This document shows positions 15,902 through 23,998 of a stretch of DNA of 64,000 bases, piece after piece. Numbering within the stretch: the first letter of the stretch is position 1; every line of letters starts with the position of its first letter. The stretch is from the NCBI GenBank assembly GCA_027406905.1, contig DAHZHT010000001.1, positions 186,001-250,000 of the forward strand, in the 5' to 3' direction. The position numbers were made by a program, and so were the translations under genes. Under the pieces are notes generated by a model. The model saw only the letters and a list, made by a program, of their open reading frames with translations, was not told the origin of the DNA and searched no databases. Source of the DNA: Elusimicrobiota bacterium (GTDB lineage: Bacteria > Elusimicrobiota > Elusimicrobia > UBA1565 > UBA9628).

Positions 15902-16897
15902 ATGAAAAGATTTCTTTGGACTGCGGCCGCTTTAAGTTTTATCTTGGCGTGCCATGCGGCAAAAACTCCTAATTATGCCGCGATTAAAGCCGATGCGGCC
16001 AAGGCCGAGGCGGAATTGCCCTCCGGATCATCTAACATTCAAGGTTCTTCTCAAACCGCTTCTTCTTTCGGAAACGGCGGTTCTAATTTAGTCGATAGTT
16101 CTTTGAACGCTAAGATTACGGGCCGCAGCAAGCGGATGAAATGCACCTGGGTTGAGTCCGAGGGGGTGGCCGATGTCACTAACTCGATGAGCCCGGAACA
16201 GTCAAAGGCCATGGCGATATCGGAAGCCCGCCGCATGGCTCTTGAAAAAGTTCTTGGGGTGCGCGTTCGAGCGAGCGATTTAGTCTTTCAACAGTCCGGC
16301 TTGGAAGGCAATAACAGCATGATTCAGAGCCTGGTCCAAACGATGAGACAAGGAAGAATTATTGACGAAAAGGTGGGCAAAAATGGTTATGTTCCATCTT
16401 CCCAGTGCCCGTATTGCCGTTATCAAGCGAAGGTTCTCGACTGCGTTAAGCCCTTCCCGCGAAAATCCGATCAGAATTTTTGGGTTCGCATTAATCTTTC
16501 CAAACAGCATTTGGTCAACGGAGAATCAGAACAGGTGGACGTTTCGGCCTCCACGCGTTGCTATGTTTATCTCTATGACCAGTCAATGGACGGCTCTCTT
16601 TCCCTGATTGTCCCTAATGATTATGTTTCTCATCTTAAGGTGGGGCCCAATAGCCCGCTGGTTTATCCCGATCCCAATAAGCCGGAAGAAGAAGGCTTGG
16701 CCTTGGTCGCCGAAATTCCTCCGGGGCAGAAAATGTCGGCTGAGACAATTTCTGTCATCGCCTCGAAAGAGCCTTTGCCCAAGCCTTTTTACCAGGTTCG
16801 CAAGGAAGACGACTATTTTTCCCTTCTTAAGCGCTTGAACGCTTCTCGTTATGACTGGACTGATGACGCCGAACCCTATTTTATCTACGCCCATTGA
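15902..16897 (+). CDS. Lipoprotein with DUF4384-like C-terminal domain
   Basis: A 331-residue lipoprotein (lipobox ILAC, cysteine at residue 17). The middle part has a charged helix with AMAISEARRMALEKVLG, resembling the LPP20/FlgT-N type domain found in envelope proteins. The C-terminal part has a strand pattern (CYVYLYDQ, LSLIVPND, PPGQKMSAETISVIASKEP) typical of DUF4384, which is often fused to bacterial caspase-like proteins. Here it is a separate gene 18 bases downstream of the small lipoprotein, so the pair caspase plus DUF4384 is kept as neighbours. It probably acts in the periplasm or at the outer membrane. Confidence 0.82.
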   Translation: MKRFLWTAAALSFILACHAAKTPNYAAIKADAAKAEAELPSGSSNIQGSSQTASSFGNGGSNLVDSSLNAKITGRSKRMKCTWVESEGVADVTNSMSPEQSKAMAISEARRMALEKVLGVRVRASDLVFQQSGLEGNNSMIQSLVQTMRQGRIIDEKVGKNGYVPSSQCPYCRYQAKVLDCVKPFPRKSDQNFWVRINLSKQHLVNGESEQVDVSASTRCYVYLYDQSMDGSLSLIVPNDYVSHLKVGPNSPLVYPDPNKPEEEGLALVAEIPPGQKMSAETISVIASKEPLPKPFYQVRKEDDYFSLLKRLNASRYDWTDDAEPYFIYAH

Positions 16898-17381
16898 GCA
16901 GCCCGCTTCTCTGCGTGTCTATACCGACGGCGCCTGTTCCGGTAATCCGGGCCCCGGGGGCTGGGCCGCCGTTATTGTCGAGAAAGATTTAATTCGGTGG
17001 GAAATAGGCGGCTCGCAAGCGCACACGACCAATAATCGGATGGAGATATTGGCGGCAATCGAGGCTTTAAAAATTCTGCGAGACTGGCCTATTTCTTCAG
17101 TCCAAATATTAACGGACTCGAAATATCTTTTGGGAGGGGCCGAGTCTTGGATGAAAAACTGGAAACAAAAAGGATGGAAAACCGCTCAAGGCTCTTCCGT
17201 TTTGAACCGCGATCTTTGGGAGACGCTGGATGGCTTGATTCATTTCTTTGGCGGGCGATTGTCATGGAAGTATATTCCAGGACACGCGGGGCTTTTCGGC
17301 AACACTCGGGCTGACGAGATTGCCGTCGCCTTTTCAAAGGGCGAACCGATTCAAATTCTTTCATCTCCAAGACCTGTTTAA
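16851..17381 (+). CDS. rnhA: Ribonuclease HI
   Basis: Cleaves the RNA strand of RNA-DNA hybrids. The 176-residue protein has all catalytic residues: D26 in YTDGACSGNPGPGG, E65 in NNRME, D89 in TDSKY and the last Asp in TRADEIA, plus the GHAG histidine loop. The start is uncertain: ATG at 16851 overlaps the previous gene by 47 bases, and an in-frame ATG at 16863 would also serve. It is the last gene of the long forward run and meets the endonuclease V-like gene tail to tail. Confidence 0.95.
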   Translation: MTGLMTPNPILSTPIEQPASLRVYTDGACSGNPGPGGWAAVIVEKDLIRWEIGGSQAHTTNNRMEILAAIEALKILRDWPISSVQILTDSKYLLGGAESWMKNWKQKGWKTAQGSSVLNRDLWETLDGLIHFFGGRLSWKYIPGHAGLFGNTRADEIAVAFSKGEPIQILSSPRPV

Positions 17382-17705
17382 ACGACACTGGCACCCTTTT
17401 TGTTTGAGAATTTCCCTTTGCCTTGATAAGGTGTCGATATAGATATTTTGGACTGAGCTTCCTTTGGCAAGATTTTTATCGAGCGGGCTTTGATGATGGT
17501 ATCCGCGCCGATTCATTTCTTCAACTAACTTCTGATGGCGCGTAAACAGCGCTTTGAGGCGCCCTTCCCAGCGCAAGGTCTCGGGATGACGGGAATATCC
17601 CTTTTTCTTTTCGGTTAAAACGCTCCAAATTGCGTGTAATTCACGATGTTCCCCCAATAAATGATTGCGGCACAAAAGTCTCGGAGGCAAATCCCAGATT
17701 CTCAT
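17361..17705 (-). CDS. T4 endonuclease V-like pyrimidine-dimer glycosylase
   Basis: About 114 residues, on the reverse strand. It resembles the Pyr_excise/T4 DenV family: N-terminal R-I-W-D, HLLGEHREL aligned with the catalytic Arg-Glu of DenV (R22, E23), and a downstream helix with HQKLVEEMNRRGYHHQSPLD. In DenV the N-terminal Thr2 amine is the nucleophile; here the second residue is Arg, as I recall for other bacterial members, so chemistry may differ. The 3' end overlaps rnhA by 21 bases. ATG at 17711 is an alternative start. Confidence 0.75.
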   Translation of the reverse strand: MRIWDLPPRLLCRNHLLGEHRELHAIWSVLTEKKKGYSRHPETLRWEGRLKALFTRHQKLVEEMNRRGYHHQSPLDKNLAKGSSVQNIYIDTLSRQREILKQKGCQCRLNRSWR

Positions 17706-17769
17706 TAGCATTTATTTTACTGTATTACTTTCCCTGCCTCTCAATTTGGGCATTTGATAGAATGAGGCC

Positions 17770-18963
17770 ATGGATATTGCGTCTAGCCAGAGGCGGCAAA
17801 TATTTTTGCTCATTTTCTTTCGTTCCTTTCGCAGCGTCGCCGCCGGTATGGTGACCTTGGCCTTTCCCTACCTTATTTTAAAAAATTTACATTTTAGCTC
17901 CCTGACCTTGGGTTTTATCTATACCGCTGCGACCTTGGCGACCGCGGGCCTGGGGCTTCTCTGCGGCTTTTTAGCTGATGTGTGGGGAAGAAAAAAAACT
18001 TTGATTTTTATCAGCGTCCTTTTGCCTTTGGGATGCGGAACGGCCTATTTGTCCCACAATCTCTTCTGGATTTATGCGGCCGCGATGTTGGGAGGGTTTT
18101 CCGCGACTGGCGCTTTGGCCGGCGGTGGCGTGGGGGGAGCGGCGCAACCAATTCAAAGCGCTCTGATCGCCGATTTAACCTCTCCCGAGGACCGAACCTT
18201 CTACTTTTCTATTTTTACCTTTATTTCCGGGGCGCTCGCTGCCGTTGGCATCCTTCTGGCGCGATTTTTCTCGGCCAAAACTAATTTTCTGGCTGCGACC
18301 ATTATTTCCGCGTTGGGGCTTTTGGGCCTCATCCCTTTAAAGCTTAAAGATCATATCGGAAACGCGAAAAGAATGCAGGGTAAAAAAACGATAGGGAAAT
18401 TCGCGGTGACGGGCCTTCTCAACGGATTTTCCCAGGGGCTGATCACTCCGTTTCTGGTTCCCTTCTTCGTGATTGTCTATCATGTCCCGCGCCCTCAAAT
18501 GGCCGTCTATGGGTTTTTAAGCGGGCTTTTAGGAGCTGCGGCGATGCTGGCCGCTCCTTATTTAGAAAGAACGCTTGGGTTTGTTTACAGTATCGCGGTG
18601 ACGCGCGGAATTGGCGCATTTTTGCTTATTCTTTTGCCGGCGCAGAGAAATTTTATTTTAGCCTTGGCGATTTATTTTTTGACTCCGGCCTTGCGGGTCG
18701 CCGCCCTTCCGGCTCAACAAACCGCGATGACGGAATTTGTCCCCGGAGACGAACGCGGGCGAGCGCTGGCTTTAAATCAGGTGGCTCGTCTGGGATCTTC
18801 TTCCACCGGCACGGTCTTTACCGGGGCGATGTTTAATCTTGAGGAAATCGGCCTTCCGTTTTATCTTTACGGAGCCGTCATGGCCGTAAATATCGGGCTT
18901 TATTTTTTCTTTTTCGGCGAGAAAAAAAGAAATCGAGAAACTAAAATTGAGATCGCGCCCTAA
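17770..18963 (+). CDS. Major facilitator superfamily transporter
   Basis: A 397-residue inner-membrane transporter with about twelve hydrophobic segments and the MFS signature between helices 2 and 3 ([11 protein letters not shown]). A weaker related motif occurs between helices 8 and 9. The substrate cannot be read from sequence; drug or metabolite efflux is usual for this shape. A -10-like GATAGAAT lies 7 bases before the ATG, and the same 13-base stretch ATTTGATAGAATG recurs before the next gene. It is followed by the epimerase in the same orientation. Confidence 0.9.
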   Translation: MDIASSQRRQIFLLIFFRSFRSVAAGMVTLAFPYLILKNLHFSSLTLGFIYTAATLATAGLGLLCGFLADVWGRKKTLIFISVLLPLGCGTAYLSHNLFWIYAAAMLGGFSATGALAGGGVGGAAQPIQSALIADLTSPEDRTFYFSIFTFISGALAAVGILLARFFSAKTNFLAATIISALGLLGLIPLKLKDHIGNAKRMQGKKTIGKFAVTGLLNGFSQGLITPFLVPFFVIVYHVPRPQMAVYGFLSGLLGAAAMLAAPYLERTLGFVYSIAVTRGIGAFLLILLPAQRNFILALAIYFLTPALRVAALPAQQTAMTEFVPGDERGRALALNQVARLGSSSTGTVFTGAMFNLEEIGLPFYLYGAVMAVNIGLYFFFFGEKKRNRETKIEIAP

Positions 18964-19007
18964 GTGATTTTGAGAATTTGATAGAATGCCGAACTAAGGA
19001 GACGACA

Positions 19008-19937
<930 letters not shown>

Positions 19938-20178
19938 AAAAATCGAAAAATCGCGTGATAGCCAAGCGCGACTTGTGCCCTTCTTTTGTGCGCGCAAGAG
20001 CGCGTTCATGAGCTTTATTGGGCCAGTAAGCGGGATGTCTGTTCCGATTAACTTCGCGGCACAGGCTGCTGGCATCTCGTCCGAGTTTATGGCCGATATC
20101 CCTATATGACAATCCAGCGCTCCTCCAAACTGCGATCTTTTCTCGTTCATGTAATGTGATACGCTTGTATTTCCTCAT
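19938..20178 (-). pseudogene. IS30-family transposase, N-terminal remnant
   Basis: Reading leftwards from an ATG at 20178, about 65 residues match the N-terminal helix-turn-helix part of IS30 transposases: R-I-T-L-H-E-R-E-K-I, then GLSYRDIGHKLGRDASSLCREVNRN, split here as conserved blocks, then the Ala/Arg-rich helix. The reading frame then runs into the end of the epimerase gene and the catalytic DDE domain is absent. Bases 20200-20245 may hold an old end of the element. It is a dead fragment. Confidence 0.72.
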
Positions 20179-20302
20179 ACCTGCCTATCCTACCGCAGGT
20201 CTTCACTTTTTCAAAGTGTTGCAATAGCATATTGAACTTGCGGACGATAACCGCTGCTGAATTCTTTAAGAATTCTTGCTAAAATAAAATTCGGAGAATA
20301 AC

Positions 20303-20878
20303 ATGGAACTAGTCAAAATCAATCCATCAAAAACCGCTTTCGTTGCCGTTGATCTGCAGAAAGGAATCCTAGGGTTTCCCACCTTGCCCCATTCACCCCA
20401 AGAAGTCGTCAAAAATGCCAAGACGTTAGCCGATTCTTTGCGCGCTAAAGGGGGTTTCATCGTCTGGGTGCGGGTCGCGATGGCCTGGGATGGGAAAGAT
20501 CGTCTGGATATTCCCTGTGATTCTCCGATGGCGATGAAATCTCTCCCCGCTGACTGGTCCGAGATTTCTTCCGATCTTCATATTCAGCCTGGGGATCACA
20601 TCGTGACCAAAAAACAGTGGGGAGCTTTTTATGGAACAGATCTTGAGCTTCAACTTCGGCGCCGCAATCTCGACACGATCATCCTGGGCGGAATCGCGAC
20701 TTGTTTCGGAGTTGAAAGCACCGCCCGAGCCGCCTATGAACTGGGCTTTCGGCAGGTTTTCGCTCAAGACGCCATATCTTGCCTGAGCGCGGAAGGCCAC
20801 GAACACGCTCTCACCCGCGTTTTCCCGCGCATGGGACACGTGCGAAATTCCGTCGATATCTTAAGCGCCCTAAAATAA
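20303..20878 (+). CDS. Isochorismatase-family cysteine hydrolase
   Basis: A 191-residue cytosolic hydrolase. The triad of the family is present: D17 (VAVDLQ), K103/K104 (VTKKQWGAF) and C134 (GIATCFGVESTAR), with the usual Gly-Gly-Ile-Ala turn. Members act on isochorismate, nicotinamide or ureido compounds; the exact substrate cannot be told. CGGAG precedes the ATG. It follows the IS30 remnant and converges on the gene at 21069. Confidence 0.9.
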   Translation: MELVKINPSKTAFVAVDLQKGILGFPTLPHSPQEVVKNAKTLADSLRAKGGFIVWVRVAMAWDGKDRLDIPCDSPMAMKSLPADWSEISSDLHIQPGDHIVTKKQWGAFYGTDLELQLRRRNLDTIILGGIATCFGVESTARAAYELGFRQVFAQDAISCLSAEGHEHALTRVFPRMGHVRNSVDILSALK

Positions 20879-21068
20879 GTTCTCCAAGCGCTTTTGACTA
20901 GTGTAGTGCGTCCAACGCTTCTTTGCATCTGGCATTTGCACCCCGACTGTTGCCGGACTTGCTTCCGTCGGGGTGGCGACCGAGCATCGGCAAGGAAGTG
21001 TGACCGAGGCATAAGCCGATGGAAGACCGTTCACCTGGCTTTATCGCTTTAGCGGGTTTTCTGGCTCA
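20879..21068. other. Structured intergenic sequence between convergent genes
   Basis: 190 bases with no convincing gene. Inverted pairs include CCCCGAC (20941-20947) with GTCGGGG (20967-20973), and CATCGGC (20985-20991) with GCCGATG (21015-21021); GACCGAG occurs twice (20977, 21002). It could be a structured RNA, a repeat or a mobile-element remnant. There is no clear T-run terminator. Confidence 0.45.
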
Positions 21069-23087
21069 TCAGTAGAGACTGTAGAGGCATATCCCGCCTA
21101 AACAGCGCGATGGATGGAGGCGATTTAAAAGGTTGTCCATCAAGAGGTTCGATCTTTGGTAATAACCTTGGTCGCCCTTATAATTTCCAATATAAGGGTT
21201 ATAGAGTATGTGGGTAAATCTCAAGGCTAATAATTCTTGGCGCAATTGCCGCCAATCGGCAATGGAGGCATAGTCGAGAACTCCGGGGTTTAAAGGATCG
21301 CCCCAGGCGTATTGGTAGTTGAGATAATAGCCCCTGACGTCCCGGAAAAGAAAAATTTTAGAATTTGGCGGCAGGCGATTGGCTGTTTGACTCATTAAAT
21401 ACCAGGGCCCGAGGCTTTTTTCAAGATAATGCTCCGCAGGCGGCTCTGGAGCGGCATCGAGGTTTAAAAAGGCGTACATTTCGTTGTTGGAAGAGAGTTT
21501 GTTCAAGGGCCAAAGTCCAATTAAAATCGCGGAAAATGCCAGAGCTCGCAAGAAGGTTTTTTCTCCTAAGAGTTGAGCGCTCCAGGCGCCAACTAAAACC
21601 GCCAATATGGCGGTCGCCGGTAAAAAATAGCGCCAGTCTTGGTAGACATAAAACCAAACCGTGTAGAAAAAAAAGATAAAGAGGAGAATTTTTTTCTCGA
21701 TTAATTTAAGAGGCGGTCGCCGAATGAGACGCAGGGAGAGCAAGATCAAAAAAGGAATCATCATCCACTGCGGATGGTGTAGGAATTTCGCGGGTTTTAA
21801 AATGAGGAGAAAAGGGACGCTTAAATAATGAACGAAGGTTTTGGAAACTCCTTCGGTCACTGAATCAGATAAGCGCTTCCAGGCCGCCATATCCAGGGCG
21901 TTGGCGCGAAAAAATTGTCCCAAATAAGGCCATACCGGGTTGCCGGTTTGAAGCCAATTTTTTAAATACCAGGGAAATCCCAAAAGGAAGGTTCCGCTTC
22001 CGTATATAAAAATTTCTCTCATCTTTTCGCGGATGGAGTGAGACTTTTGGATTAAAATTAGGGCGCCTAAAGCCGCGATGGCCCATAGCCCGGTAATTTT
22101 CGCGCTGGCGGCAAGGCCGCTTAAGAGCCCGCAGAGAAATAAAAGTCGCTTGCGTTCTCGCTTAAGCGGTTCTGTCGACGATGCGAGCAAAACAAAAAAA
22201 GAGGCGGCGATGGCTTGGGCGATATTGAGATCTGTTTCCGCGTTTCCTATGACCCGTTGAAACAACGGTTGAACCGACAATATCGCGCATGAAATCTCCG
22301 CCGCCTTTTTCCCGAAAAATCGCCGGGCAATCAGCCATGTCGCGGCCAAAAGTCCAAGCCCGTTGATAAAATTGACGACATGCGCGGCGCGGGCGCCGAT
22401 TAGAGACAAGCACAAAAGATAAATCATTTCAGTATTGAGGGGATAATGAGCATTGGCCGACCATCTTAAATTAACCAAGGCTTTGTCGTGGAGAAAAATT
22501 TTGGGAAGAGCCAGGTGATAAGCCAGGGAGTCCCAATCGGTGTCCGGGGCTGAGCTAGCGATAAACCCTCGCAAAAGGGCGGCAAAAATGGCGGTCCAAC
22601 AAAGAATGGATATCCAATCTCTTTTCTCTTGGGCGAAATCTTTGATTTTTTGGACGGCTTTGGCGAAAAAATTTTTTTCTCGCCAGGCTCCCCAACAAAG
22701 AAGCGCAAAGAGGCTGAGCAATACCGCGTTTTTATAAAGAGAAAGAAGCCCGAGACTGAGAATGATTAGAGAAATCAATCCCTCTCCGATAATCAACGAT
22801 AAAAATGATTTTTCCGGTGCTTCTAAAACTTCTGAAATCTTAAGCGAATCTAGGCCTGCGCGGCCTAGAGATAAAAAGCCAAGGGCGAGGATGAAGGCGA
22901 AAACAACGCTGGCGGCAAAATGAAGCGAACCGTTGAGACTTCTAAGAGTTAAAGCGGTTGGATGAGAAAATAAATAGGACAGACAATAGCGGCTTTGAAA
23001 TAAAATAAAGGCGAAAGCGAGAAAAAAAGATAAAAACAGGTTAATTTTGTTCTGAGAGCTTATCTGCAATTTTCCCGCGCAATTCAA
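21069..23087 (-). CDS. GT-C-type polytopic membrane glycosyltransferase
   Basis: A 672-residue protein with about a dozen or more hydrophobic segments. An acidic motif after the early helices (PDTDWDSLAYHLALPK) matches the first external loop of GT-C/PMT-type enzymes that use lipid-linked sugars, and a soluble tail follows. Substrate is unknown; cell-surface glycan work is likely. The start appears to be TTG at 23087, overlapping mltB by 47 bases; no better start was seen, so the N-terminus is uncertain. Confidence 0.78.
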   Translation of the reverse strand: MNCAGKLQISSQNKINLFLSFFLAFAFILFQSRYCLSYLFSHPTALTLRSLNGSLHFAASVVFAFILALGFLSLGRAGLDSLKISEVLEAPEKSFLSLIIGEGLISLIILSLGLLSLYKNAVLLSLFALLCWGAWREKNFFAKAVQKIKDFAQEKRDWISILCWTAIFAALLRGFIASSAPDTDWDSLAYHLALPKIFLHDKALVNLRWSANAHYPLNTEMIYLLCLSLIGARAAHVVNFINGLGLLAATWLIARRFFGKKAAEISCAILSVQPLFQRVIGNAETDLNIAQAIAASFFVLLASSTEPLKRERKRLLFLCGLLSGLAASAKITGLWAIAALGALILIQKSHSIREKMREIFIYGSGTFLLGFPWYLKNWLQTGNPVWPYLGQFFRANALDMAAWKRLSDSVTEGVSKTFVHYLSVPFLLILKPAKFLHHPQWMMIPFLILLSLRLIRRPPLKLIEKKILLFIFFFYTVWFYVYQDWRYFLPATAILAVLVGAWSAQLLGEKTFLRALAFSAILIGLWPLNKLSSNNEMYAFLNLDAAPEPPAEHYLEKSLGPWYLMSQTANRLPPNSKIFLFRDVRGYYLNYQYAWGDPLNPGVLDYASIADWRQLRQELLALRFTHILYNPYIGNYKGDQGYYQRSNLLMDNLLNRLHPSRCLGGICLYSLY

Positions 23088-23949
23088 TCACGGCCCGAAC
23101 GTAATTGTCGGAAGGGTTGTAGGAATAAATGGAGTTCCAGATCGCCGAGCCCGGGTTAGAATCTCCGGGGGCGTATCCATGGGCGATGAGGTAATGGGCG
23201 ACGCTGGCTAAAACATCGGGCCAACTCTTCCAGTTTTTAACTCCGTCTCCATCGAAATCGACGGCATAGGCATTGTAGCTAGACGGCATGAATTGAAAAT
23301 ATCCGAAAGCTCCGGCGTAAGAACCCTTGATGGATTGAGGAGAAATATTTCCTTTATAACAAAGTTCCATGTAAGCGGCCAGTTCCTGCCGCGCCCAATC
23401 GGATAGGGCCGGAATCTTGGCCGCGATGGTGTAAAGGGCCGATATGACCGGAATGTTTCCGGTGACATGTCCCCAGCGCGTTTCAACGCCGACCAAGCTG
23501 ACTAAAATAAGAGGGTCAACGGGATAATCCTTTTGGATTTGAGATAAAAGCTCCACATGCCTTTGATAAAAAGCGGCGCCGAAATCAATATTAGCCTTGG
23601 TCATGAATCTTTTTCGGTATTCTTCGTAGGGCATTTTCTCGGCGGGGCGGTGAAATAAGCCGAGAATCGCGGGGATGATCTTGGTCTTTGGGCTAAACAG
23701 CGCCCTTCGGACAAAGGAGTGGGGAACAGCGGAATCAGAAAGGCGATGAATGATGTCATGATAAATCGTTTCTTTACTGAGGGCTTTTTTGCTTTCGGTC
23801 AAAGAGGAGCTTTTTTGCTTGAGGAGAATTTGAATCTGATTTATCTGACTAAAAAACGCGGAATCATTCTGCGGGAGTTGTGCCGCTTGAGAGAGGAAGG
23901 CGTTTCCGAGCACTAACGCCAGAGAAAAAGATAATTTTTTTGTGTCCAT
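23041..23949 (-). CDS. mltB: Lytic murein transglycosylase B family
   Basis: A 302-residue periplasmic enzyme that cuts peptidoglycan glycan strands. The signal peptide ends near residue 22 (SQAAQ). The SLT_2 domain has the catalytic glutamate E156 in GVETRWGHVTG, then GSYAGAFGYFQFMPSSY and DFDGDG with a following W, typical of MltB. There is no lipobox, so it is probably soluble. It diverges from the O-antigen-ligase-like gene at 23999 and overlaps the membrane protein gene downstream. Confidence 0.92.
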   Translation of the reverse strand: MDTKKLSFSLALVLGNAFLSQAAQLPQNDSAFFSQINQIQILLKQKSSSLTESKKALSKETIYHDIIHRLSDSAVPHSFVRRALFSPKTKIIPAILGLFHRPAEKMPYEEYRKRFMTKANIDFGAAFYQRHVELLSQIQKDYPVDPLILVSLVGVETRWGHVTGNIPVISALYTIAAKIPALSDWARQELAAYMELCYKGNISPQSIKGSYAGAFGYFQFMPSSYNAYAVDFDGDGVKNWKSWPDVLASVAHYLIAHGYAPGDSNPGSAIWNSIYSYNPSDNYVRAVIELRGKIADKLSEQN

Positions 23950-23998
23950 AATTTAAGTTTAGCATAGAAAGTCTTACATAAGACCATGATAAATTCCT

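Noticed and set aside
20909-21021. Integron attC site
   Set aside because: A GTCCAAC-like box is present at 20909, but no matching GTTRRRY box at the right distance, and no integrase or cassette array is seen.
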